Assembly (NCBI GenBank): GCA_902494465.1
Contig: CABUTH010000084.1
Coordinates: 1-8,538, forward strand
Reading direction: 5' to 3'
DNA: 8,538 nt
Source of the DNA: an uncultured Collinsella sp.
GTDB lineage: Bacteria > Actinomycetota > Coriobacteriia > Coriobacteriales > Coriobacteriaceae
Shown here: positions 1-6,050 of the stretch, one piece after another
Layout: each line of letters begins with the position of its first letter
Numbering within the stretch: position 1 is the stretch's first letter
Notes under the pieces: generated by a model
What the model saw: only the letters and a program-made list of their open reading frames with translations
The model's database searches: none
What the model was told of the DNA's origin: nothing
Translations under genes and position numbers: made by a program

Positions 1-1137
<1,137 letters not shown>

Positions 1138-1198
1138 GTGGTTTTCCTTTTTGGCCATCGCCCACGCCGTGCAGCTGCGGGCGAGTTAAACACAGATG

Positions 1199-1204
1199 AT
1201 TGTA
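1199..1204 (-). promoter_or_regulatory. Candidate -10 box for secA
   Basis: On the minus strand this reads TACAAT, five of six matches to the sigma-70-type -10 consensus, about 62 nt upstream of the secA start codon. No convincing -35 hexamer lies 16-18 nt further upstream, so the promoter may be activator-assisted or the call may be wrong. A 16-bp palindrome sits where an upstream regulator would bind. Confidence 0.35.
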
Positions 1205-1231
1205 CTTTAGCCAAACAAGGCGCGGCCTATA

Positions 1232-1247
1232 CGGTCGACCTCGACCG
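1232..1247. promoter_or_regulatory. 16-bp palindrome upstream of secA, possible operator
   Basis: CGGTCGA and TCGACCG form perfect 7-bp arms around a CC centre. The site lies about 28 bp upstream of the candidate secA -10 box, roughly -40 to -55 relative to the inferred transcription start. Nothing identifies the regulator. GC-rich DNA produces such palindromes by chance fairly often. Confidence 0.25.
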
Positions 1248-1266
1248 CCACGTAATAACTACGACC

Positions 1267-1303
1267 AACCTGCCACAGTGGAACAGGTTAATTTTGGCAG
1301 GTT
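1267..1303. repeat. Degenerate inverted repeats with alternative pairing
   Basis: AACCTGCCA (1267-1275) is an exact inverted repeat of TGGCAGGTT (1295-1303). The same left arm can instead pair with AACAGGTT around 1282-1289, which lies between them, so the two hairpins exclude each other. The ACCTG/CAGGT core resembles the arms of the intact REP-like hairpin at 1334-1400, so this may be a decayed copy. It sits in the 341-bp gap between secA and rpmE, which holds no gene. Confidence 0.4.
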
Positions 1304-1333
1304 TTATCTAGCCAAACGCCGCCTCTCTGCCAT

Positions 1334-1400
1334 TTGGTGCAAGCCGACCTGTCCCCTTCGCACCAATCTGGTGAAATGGGGACAGGTTGGCTTGCACCAA
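1334..1400. repeat. REP-like long hairpin with 23-bp arms
   Basis: Arms 1334-1356 and 1378-1400 are inverted copies of each other with one mismatch in 23; the outer end is TTGGTGCAAG and the inner end is CCTGTCCCC. A second short inverted repeat, CACCA / TGGTG, sits at the centre (1361-1365 and 1369-1373). Size, symmetry and the GGGGACAG core fit a REP-type element of the kind mobilised by RAYT (IS200-like Y1) transposases, though no transposase is in the window. It abuts the rpmE terminator and could stabilise the 3' end of that transcript. A shorter relic with the same TTGGTGC ends is at 7991-8022. Confidence 0.75.
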
Positions 1401-1401
1401 T

Positions 1402-1443
1402 AAAAAGAAAAGGGCCGCGCACCCAAACGGATGCACGACCCTT
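1402..1443 (-). terminator. Rho-independent terminator of rpmE
   Basis: On the minus strand a 15-bp stem (arms 1429-1443 and 1410-1424), with three G-U wobble pairs and a 4-nt loop, is followed by TTTTCTTTTT running to 1402. It lies 36 nt downstream of the rpmE stop codon. It should separate rpmE from secA transcription. Confidence 0.9.
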
Positions 1444-1478
1444 ATGCCATGAATGCGAGCGATTCCGCGGCGAGCTAT

Positions 1479-1904
1479 TTACTCAGCAGCCTCGGTGGTC
1501 TCGGCCTCGGCAGCGGCCTCCTCGACGGGAGCCTCTGCGGGAGCCTCGGCGGCCTGCTTGGCAGCCTCCTCGGCAAACTTAGCAGCACGCTTAGCCTTCT
1601 CGGCAGCCTTAGCCTCAGCGGCGGCCTTGCGAGCAGCCTCGGCCTCAGCAGCCTTGGCGGCCTTGGCAGCCTTGGCCTCCTCGGCCTTCTTGAGCTGGGC
1701 GGCAGCGGCGCCACCGAACTTGTCGGCGAAGCGCTGGACGCGTCCACCGGTGTCGACGAACTTCTGCTGGCCGGTGTAGAACGGGTGGCACTCGTTGCAA
1801 AGCTCGACCTTCATCTCGGACACGGTAGCGTGCGTCTTGAAGGTGTTGCCGCAGGAGCACGTCACCGTGCACTCGACATACTGGGGATGGATACCCTGCT
1901 TCAT
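1479..1904 (-). CDS. rpmE: Ribosomal protein bL31 (zinc-binding type) with long Ala/Lys/Glu-rich C-terminal extension
   Basis: L31 is a small large-subunit protein that bridges to the 30S head. Residues 1-65 are a complete L31: MKQGIHPQY, the metal-binding Cys16, Cys18, Cys36 and Cys39 (CSCGN and [10 protein letters not shown]), and the usual TGGRVQRF segment. Four cysteines mark the zinc-containing (C+) form. A normal L31 ends at about 66-70 residues, but this one runs to 141. The extra 76 residues are almost wholly Ala with Lys and Glu, predicted helical or coiled, and shift from basic (about 70-110) to acidic (the last 30). The start at 1904 is supported by AAGGAG 7 nt upstream. It has its own promoter, a structured leader and a terminator, so it is monocistronic. 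The extension could be a lineage-specific rRNA- or partner-binding tail; its function is unknown. Confidence 0.95.
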   Translation of the reverse strand: MKQGIHPQYVECTVTCSCGNTFKTHATVSEMKVELCNECHPFYTGQQKFVDTGGRVQRFADKFGGAAAAQLKKAEEAKAAKAAKAAEAEAARKAAAEAKAAEKAKRAAKFAEEAAKQAAEAPAEAPVEEAAAEAETTEAAE

Positions 1905-1926
1905 GGTAGGACTCCTTATTGGTCAG

Positions 1927-1975
1927 GCGCTGGTTACCGATCAGCGCATAAGGCGTCTTGGTTTCCGACCAAGAC
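1927..1975 (-). promoter_or_regulatory. Two-hairpin rpmE leader RNA, candidate L31 autoregulatory leader
   Basis: Two successive hairpins lie in the inferred rpmE 5' UTR of about 78 nt. Hairpin 1 (1955-1962 with 1968-1975) has a perfect 8-bp stem; hairpin 2 (1927-1932 with 1942-1947) has a 6-bp stem. The decamers at the loops are nearly the same on the minus strand: TCGGAAACCA (1959-1968) and TCGGTAACCA (1931-1940). Both give a CGG(A/U)A loop closed by a U-A pair. Leaders controlling rpmE are known as a class of ribosomal-protein autoregulatory RNAs, and I recall one described for Coriobacteria, but I cannot confirm a match. The AAGGAG ribosome binding site is downstream of hairpin 2. Confidence 0.6.
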
Positions 1976-1988
1976 AACAAACTCGGCT

Positions 1989-2017
1989 ATGGTACCACGG
2001 CGCCGCGCGTCCCACAA
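1989..2017 (-). promoter_or_regulatory. Candidate rpmE promoter
   Basis: On the minus strand TTGTGG (2012-2017) and TACCAT (1989-1994) are separated by exactly 17 nt. Each box is only a partial match to consensus, but the spacing is right and the site is correctly placed just before the leader hairpins. The inferred transcription start is near 1982. Confidence 0.5.
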
Positions 2018-2140
2018 AAGGTTCACGGTCTTTGTGCAACGCGGCGTGACCAACCGCAGCGGACACGCACCCTGTTGCCCCTTCTCCCATGTTGCAGACG
2101 TGTAACGCCGCAGTAAGCACACCCCTTTTGGCGCCAGACA

Positions 2141-2163
2141 GGTACAATGATGAACACTGTACC
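2141..2163 (+). promoter_or_regulatory. Candidate promoter -10 overlapped by a 23-bp palindrome, upstream of the ACT gene
   Basis: TACAAT (2143-2148) is a good -10 box, and it lies inside an inverted repeat whose arms GGTACAATG (2141-2149) and CACTGTACC (2155-2163) match at 8 of 9 positions around a 5-bp centre. This arrangement suits a repressor site covering the -10 region and transcription start. No clear -35 box is visible. The rest of the 306-bp gap between rpmE and this gene (about 2020-2140) shows nothing else I can name. Confidence 0.45.
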
Positions 2164-2210
2164 GTAGCGGAGCGCCCCGCGCGCGCCGCAACCACGCGAA
2201 AGGGTTTCCC

Positions 2211-2498
2211 ATGGCCGAGATCTCGTCCTCCCGCATCGTCATCACCGTCCTTGGCAAGAACCGCCCCGGCATCGTCGCCGGCGTCACCCGCGTTTTGGGC
2301 GAGGCCAACGTCGACATCCGCGACATCACGCAGTCCATTATCGAGGACATCTTCACCATGACCATGCTGGCCGACACCGCCGAGTCCAAGCTCGACTTCG
2401 CCGAGCTGCAGAAGGCGCTGGCCGAGGCCGGCGAGCTTTCGGGCGTCAACGTGTCCATCCAGCGCGAGGACGTCTTTAACTTTATGTACCGCCTGTAG
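2211..2498 (+). CDS. Small ACT-domain protein, UPF0237 type
   Basis: A 95-residue stand-alone ACT domain. ACT domains bind small ligands, often amino acids, at dimer interfaces and usually regulate another protein. The sequence opens with a beta strand IVITVLGKNRPGIVAGVT (residues 9-26), in which the Arg-Pro-Gly-Ile turn is the usual ligand-proximal segment. It continues with NVDIRDITQSIIEDIFTM (33-50) and ends with the family-typical REDVFNFMYRL. The closest family I recognise is UPF0237, related to GcvR-like regulators. In many Firmicutes this gene is followed by a UPF0210/DUF711 gene; here it is followed by citrate synthase after 77 nt, with no terminator seen between. Co-transcription is likely, and a role in sensing nitrogen or amino acids for citrate/glutamate metabolism is a guess. 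A GAAAGGG element about 6 nt upstream supports the start. Confidence 0.88.
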   Translation: MAEISSSRIVITVLGKNRPGIVAGVTRVLGEANVDIRDITQSIIEDIFTMTMLADTAESKLDFAELQKALAEAGELSGVNVSIQREDVFNFMYRL

Positions 2499-2575
2499 CG
2501 AACAAGCCGCTCGGGGCAGCTTGACGTCATATCGTCCAAGCGCGCGGCCCCAAAGCGGACCGGAGAGGAGCGCGC

Positions 2576-3994
2576 ATGGCCTACGACGCCAAGAAAATCT
2601 ACTACCGCTTCGACGATCACCTGAGCCGCCTGGTTCTGGATTACGAGGCGAGCCGTCAGATTTCGCCCGAAAGCGAAAACCTCTACCACGGCCTGCCGAC
2701 CGCCCCGTACGACGAGGACCTGTTCGTAGAGCACAACGTCAAGCGCGGCCTGCGCAATGCCGACGGCTCGGGCGTGGTCGCGGGCCTTACCCGCATCTCG
2801 GACGTGCACGGCTACAACAAGGTCGACGGCAAAGTCGTGCCCGATCAGGGCAAGCTCACGCTTCGTGGCTACAGCATCGAGGATCTGGTCAACAACGCCC
2901 AGGCCGAGAACCGCTACGGCTACGAGGAAGTCGCCTATCTGCTTATCACGGGTTCGCTGCCCAACAAGGAAGAGCTCGACGACTTTTGCGAGCGCCTGGG
3001 TGCTTTTAGGCACCTGAGCGACGAATACGTCCGCGAGTTCCCCATGACCACGGTGTCGTCGAGCATCATGAATGTGCTTCAGCGCGCCGTGCTGCTGCTC
3101 TACGCCTTCGACGCCGAGCCCGACGCCATTACACCCGAACACGAAATCGACGTCGCCATCTCCATGCTCGCCCGTCTCCCCCGCATCGCCGCCTTCGCGC
3201 ATATGGCCTCGGTCGCCAAGCGCCGCGGCTCCGAGGTTCATGTGCCGCACCCCACACCCGGCCTCTCCACCGCTGAGACCATCCTGCAGGTCCTACGCGG
3301 CGGCATGGCATTCACCCGCGACGAGGCCATGCTGCTCGACGTGATGCTTATGCTGCATGCCGAGCACGGCGGCGGCAACAACTCCACGTTCGCCTGCCGC
3401 GTGCTGTCCTCCTCGGCCACCGACCCGTATTCCGCCTACGCCGCGGCTATCGGCTCGCTCAAGGGCCCGCGCCACGGCGGCGCCAACGCCAAGGTCGTGT
3501 CCATGCACGAGAACATCCGTGCGCATGTCTCCAATTGGGAGGACGAGGACGAGGTCGCAGCCTACCTGGGCAAGATCCTCGACAAGCAGGCCTTCGACGG
3601 CACGGGTCTCATCTACGGTATGGGCCACGCCGTCTACACGCTGAGCGACCCGCGTGCCGAGGTGTGCCGTCGTTACGCGCGCACGCTTGCCGCCAAGAAG
3701 GACCTGGGCGAGGAGTTCGCGCTCATCGAGCGCATCGAGCGCCTGGCCCCGCAAGTGATGCGCGATCACGGCATGACCAAGCCCATCTGCGCCAACATCG
3801 ACCTGTACACGGGCTTTATCTACAAGATGCTCGGCGTGCCCGAGACGCTCTTTACGCCGCTGTTCGCCGTCGCCCGCATGGCCGGCTGGTCTGCGCACCG
3901 CATGGAAGAGCTCTTCTGCGCGCACCGCATCATCCGTCCCGCGTATCGCCCGGTTATCGAGCCGCTGGAGTACATGCCGCTCGCCGATCGTTAG
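2576..3994 (+). CDS. gltA: Citrate synthase (citrate/2-methylcitrate synthase family)
   Basis: This enzyme condenses acetyl-CoA with oxaloacetate to citrate in the cytosol, the entry into the TCA cycle or, in fermenters, the first step of the route to 2-oxoglutarate and glutamate. At 472 residues it is slightly longer than many bacterial forms. The catalytic residues are present: His264 in LHAEHGGGNNSTF, His300 in GPRHGGANAK, and Asp409 in ANIDLYTGF. GMGHAVYTLSDPRA (348-361) and ARMAGWSAHR (433-442) are the further substrate- and CoA-contacting signatures. The first 60 residues form an N-terminal arm seen in the anaerobe-type branch. GGAGAGGAG just upstream fixes the start. Citrate and 2-methylcitrate activity cannot be told apart by sequence alone; no other methylcitrate-cycle gene is nearby, which favours citrate. 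It is probably transcribed with the ACT gene ahead and ends at a strong terminator. Confidence 0.95.
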   Translation: MAYDAKKIYYRFDDHLSRLVLDYEASRQISPESENLYHGLPTAPYDEDLFVEHNVKRGLRNADGSGVVAGLTRISDVHGYNKVDGKVVPDQGKLTLRGYSIEDLVNNAQAENRYGYEEVAYLLITGSLPNKEELDDFCERLGAFRHLSDEYVREFPMTTVSSSIMNVLQRAVLLLYAFDAEPDAITPEHEIDVAISMLARLPRIAAFAHMASVAKRRGSEVHVPHPTPGLSTAETILQVLRGGMAFTRDEAMLLDVMLMLHAEHGGGNNSTFACRVLSSSATDPYSAYAAAIGSLKGPRHGGANAKVVSMHENIRAHVSNWEDEDEVAAYLGKILDKQAFDGTGLIYGMGHAVYTLSDPRAEVCRRYARTLAAKKDLGEEFALIERIERLAPQVMRDHGMTKPICANIDLYTGFIYKMLGVPETLFTPLFAVARMAGWSAHRMEELFCAHRIIRPAYRPVIEPLEYMPLADR

Positions 3995-4018
3995 GACGCA
4001 GACCGTTATAGAACCCGA

Positions 4019-4056
4019 GCGTGGCCAGGGCATCACCGCCCTCGGCCACGCTTTTT
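4019..4056 (+). terminator. Rho-independent terminator of the ACT-gltA operon
   Basis: GCGTGGCC (4019-4026) pairs with GGCCACGC (4044-4051), and GGGC (4028-4031) pairs with GCCC (4038-4041), around a 6-nt loop; a run of five T follows (4052-4056). It lies 25 nt after the gltA stop codon and only 25 nt before the next start codon. Confidence 0.92.
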
Positions 4057-4081
4057 ATGCCAGTAGAAAGGATCGCAGCGA

Positions 4082-4924
4082 ATGATTGTGTTTTCCGATA
4101 TGGATGGAACGCTGCTGACGAGTGATAAGCAGACGAGCGATGCCACCTGGGCAATGCTCGACGAACTTGCTCGACGTGGGATTGAGTTTGTGCCCTGCAC
4201 GGGGCGTCCGCTGTCGGGCATCTTTGAGCCCATCCTCGCCCACCCCGCCGTACACTACGCGGTCTGCGCCAACGGTGCCAGCGTCTGGCAGCTCGAGGAC
4301 GGTACGCCCACCGATACCTCACGTGCTACGCGCATTTTGAGCCGACCGCTCGACCGCGCCATCGCCCACCGCGTCCATAGCATCGCCGCCGGCCACGATG
4401 TGACCTTCGATATCTTCGCGGATGGGCAGTGCTTCCTCCCCCGCTCGCTCTACACGCGCCTGGACGAATTCTGCGGCGGCGACCCCCACATCGCGGCTTC
4501 GCTCAAGCGCACACGAACACCGATCGACATGGATATCGACAGCAAGATCGACGAGGTCGAGACGCTCGAACGCATCGCCATGTACTGGCACGACCCGGCC
4601 GATCGCGACACCATCGCGGCGGCGCTCGACACGCTCGGCGGCATTGAGGTCACGCGTTCTTACGCCATGAATATCGAGGTCATGGGTGAGGGCGCCACCA
4701 AGGGAACGGCCCTCACGTGGCTATGCGAGCACCTGGGCGAGCGTCTCGCCGACGCCTGGGCGTTCGGCGACAACATCAACGACATTCCCATGCTGCAGGC
4801 AGCGGGCCACGGCATGGCCATGATCAACGCCGAGTCCGAAGACCGCGAGGCCGCCGACGCCATCACCGAATACGACAACGACCACGACGGCGTCGCCCGC
4901 ACCATCATGGCCGCCCTCGCCTAG
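4082..4924 (+). CDS. Cof-type HAD-superfamily phosphatase (plus-strand copy)
   Basis: A 280-residue cytosolic, Mg-dependent HAD hydrolase of the Cof (IIB cap) subfamily, which removes phosphate from sugar phosphates, nucleotides or cofactors such as FMN and PLP. Motif I is FSDMDGTLL with nucleophile Asp6 and acid/base Asp8. Motif II is Thr40 in VPCTGRP, motif III is Lys207 in GATKGTAL, and motif IV is Asp230 and Asp234 in FGDNINDIPM. The cap domain is about residues 85-195. GAAAGGA (4066-4072) sits 9 nt before the start. Only 25 nt separate this start from the gltA terminator, so a promoter must overlap the terminator or gltA, or expression depends on read-through. The TAG stop (4922-4924) lies in a CTAGTCATTGG copy of the adjoining repeat. 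The substrate cannot be predicted. Confidence 0.92.
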   Translation: MIVFSDMDGTLLTSDKQTSDATWAMLDELARRGIEFVPCTGRPLSGIFEPILAHPAVHYAVCANGASVWQLEDGTPTDTSRATRILSRPLDRAIAHRVHSIAAGHDVTFDIFADGQCFLPRSLYTRLDEFCGGDPHIAASLKRTRTPIDMDIDSKIDEVETLERIAMYWHDPADRDTIAAALDTLGGIEVTRSYAMNIEVMGEGATKGTALTWLCEHLGERLADAWAFGDNINDIPMLQAAGHGMAMINAESEDREAADAITEYDNDHDGVARTIMAALA

Positions 4925-5040
4925 TCATTGGTCAGTCATTGGGGACGTTCTTAAACGACTAGTCGTTGGGGACACTCTTCGCAAAAAGCTGCAAGGACTG
5001 TCCCCCACTGTCGGCAGAAAAGGAACGTCCCCATCTGCCG
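4921..5040. repeat. REP-like cluster in the convergent gap: nested GGGGAC inverted repeats
   Basis: This gap between two convergent genes is almost wholly repeat. The outer pair is GGGGACGTTCTT (4941-4952) with AAGGAACGTCCCC (5020-5032). The inner pair is GGGGACACTCTT (4968-4979) with AAGGACTGTCCCC (4993-5005). A third pair, CGGCAG (5012-5017) with CTGCCG (5035-5040), overlaps the outer right arm. GTCATTGG occurs twice (4924-4931 and 4935-4942). Bases 4934-4973 are an inverted copy of 6006-6045 with 3 mismatches in 40. It may act as a bidirectional terminator or 3' stabiliser, though no long T-tract follows either stem. It looks like REP/RAYT-type elements; no transposase is seen. Confidence 0.75.
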
Positions 5041-5042
5041 GA

Positions 5043-5837
5043 TTAGGAGAGACTCTCCAGCACGCGACGGAGCTCCTGCTGGACGGCGTGGTCGCGGTTA
5101 CAACCCACCACGCGATCGGCCACCGCTTTAAGCGCGGGGCGCGCGTTTTCCATCGCGCAGCCCGTGCCGACAAAGCGAATGATCTCGTAGTCGTTCATCG
5201 AGTCGCCAAACGCCATGACCTCGTCGCGACCAATGCCGTAATGCTCCGCGAGCTGCGCGATACCCGAGGCCTTCGACACACCAGGCTGCATGGCATCGAT
5301 CCACGCGTTGCCCGAAGGTGCAAAAGTAAAGAGCTGACCAAGTTCGCGCTGTAGCACGTACGCGCTGTCCATAACCGCACTGTCGTCGCAAAAGATACTC
5401 GCTTTGATGATATTTACGCTGGGATCGGGCAGCTCCCAAATGCGCTCGGCATTGGGAAGGTCCTTATCGACCTCACGCACGAACTTGCACTCGTCATCGA
5501 GCAGGAAGGACTTGGTTCGATCAAATAGCGCAAGATGCAGATTGGGAAACGTCCTGACGGCTTGGGCGAGCCTTCGAATCGCTAGGTGGGAATACACCTC
5601 ACGGTCTACCATCTTACCGTCGGCGTAGACCTGGGCGCCGTTAGCGGCGACAAAGTCCATCTTGTCGCGAACGGGCGCAAAGAACTCGCACAGGCGATCA
5701 TAGCGACGACCTGACGATGCGGCGAAATGCACGCCATGCTCGTGTAGCGCCAGAATCAGTTCGTAGGTCTCGGGAGGCACCTGGCCGTTTTCGTCAAGCA
5801 GTGTGCCGTCCATATCGGATGCAATCAGTTTAAACAT
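5043..5837 (-). CDS. Cof-type HAD-superfamily phosphatase (minus-strand copy)
   Basis: A 264-residue HAD hydrolase of the same broad subfamily as the gene facing it, but clearly a different protein. Motif I is IASDMDGTLL with Asp8 and Asp10; motif II is Ser41/Ser42 in AASSGRR; motif III is Lys189 in GVSKASG; motif IV is Asp212 and Asp216 in FGDSMNDYEI. The IIB cap spans about 85-180 and, with VAANGAQV near 63-70, fits YidA/YbjI-like sugar-phosphate phosphatases; the substrate is not predictable. Start at 5837: AAGGGAG (5845-5851 on the minus strand) lies 7 nt upstream. That ribosome binding site is buried in a long leader hairpin, which suggests translational control. The gene lies downstream of ade on the same strand, but a 206-bp gap with its own candidate promoter suggests separate transcription. 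Confidence 0.92.
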   Translation of the reverse strand: MFKLIASDMDGTLLDENGQVPPETYELILALHEHGVHFAASSGRRYDRLCEFFAPVRDKMDFVAANGAQVYADGKMVDREVYSHLAIRRLAQAVRTFPNLHLALFDRTKSFLLDDECKFVREVDKDLPNAERIWELPDPSVNIIKASIFCDDSAVMDSAYVLQRELGQLFTFAPSGNAWIDAMQPGVSKASGIAQLAEHYGIGRDEVMAFGDSMNDYEIIRFVGTGCAMENARPALKAVADRVVGCNRDHAVQQELRRVLESLS

Positions 5838-5842
5838 GGAAA

Positions 5843-5904
5843 AGCTCCCTTCGGGCTTGTTGGAATCGAACGTGTATCCGATTCCAACGTACCCAAAGGG
5901 AGCT
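5843..5904 (-). promoter_or_regulatory. Long leader hairpin pairing the ribosome binding site of the HAD gene
   Basis: The outer arms AGCTCCCTT (5843-5851) and AAGGGAGCT (5896-5904) are perfect complements. The inner arms GTTGGAATCG (5859-5868) and CGATTCCAAC (5879-5888) are also perfect. Between them is a partly paired internal loop (GGG opposite CCC), and the terminal loop is 10 nt. Read on the minus strand, the 3' outer arm contains the AAGGGAG ribosome binding site, 7 nt from the start codon, and the 5' arm contains its exact complement. The 3' arm is followed by TTTT, so the structure could also act as a weak terminator. Confidence 0.85.
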
Positions 5905-5907
5905 CAA

Positions 5908-5936
5908 ATAAGACTCCGCGGGCGTAAACGTTACAA
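5908..5936 (-). promoter_or_regulatory. Candidate promoter of the minus-strand HAD gene
   Basis: On the minus strand TTGTAA (5931-5936) and TCTTAT (5908-5913) each match consensus at 4 of 6 positions and are 17 nt apart. The inferred start site, near 5901, falls on the 5' arm of the leader hairpin, so the transcript would begin with the sequence complementary to its own ribosome binding site. Confidence 0.45.
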
Positions 5937-5972
5937 GGACCTGGCAAATAGCTCACACATGCCAGAGGTCCT
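5936..5972. promoter_or_regulatory. Inverted repeat at the upstream edge of the HAD-gene promoter
   Basis: AGGAC-CTGGCA (5936-5946) pairs with TGCCAG and AGGTCCT (5960-5972), an 11-bp stem with a 2-nt bulge and a 13-nt loop. It touches the candidate -35 box. It could be an operator, or a 3' end structure for ade transcripts, but it lacks a T-tract. The role is undecided. Confidence 0.35.
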
Positions 5973-6004
5973 ACGGTCGCGGCGTCAGGCAGCCCGCCAA
6001 AGAG

Positions 6005-6050
6005 CGTCCCCGATGACTAGTCGTTTAAGAACGTCCCCGATGACTAGTCG
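6005..6050. repeat. Tandem REP-like repeat (27-bp period) ending in the ade stop codon
   Basis: The 19-bp unit CGTCCCCGATGACTAGTCG occurs at 6005-6023 and again, identical, at 6032-6050. GTTTAAGAA-type sequence fills the rest of the 27-bp period. GACTAGTC in each unit is an 8-bp perfect palindrome. On the minus strand the right-hand copy supplies the Asp and TAG stop codon of ade. Bases 6006-6045 are an inverted copy of 4934-4973. Confidence 0.85.

Noticed and set aside
1431..2105. Ser/Leu/Gly-rich plus-strand frames opposite rpmE
   Set aside because: They arise from the repetitive GCC/GCG codons of the L31 tail read on the other strand.
2522..2529. TGACGTCA palindrome between the ACT and gltA genes, with TTGACG as a possible -35
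   Set aside because: No -10 box follows at a suitable distance, and an 8-bp palindrome alone is weak evidence.
1934..3250. 438-codon open frame on the minus strand across the ACT and citrate synthase genes
   Set aside because: It covers two well-supported plus-strand genes, and its translation shows no family signature.
5843..5904. tRNA-like T-arm (GTTCGATTCC) in the HAD leader
   Set aside because: No acceptor, D or anticodon arms can be drawn; the sequence is explained by the long hairpin.
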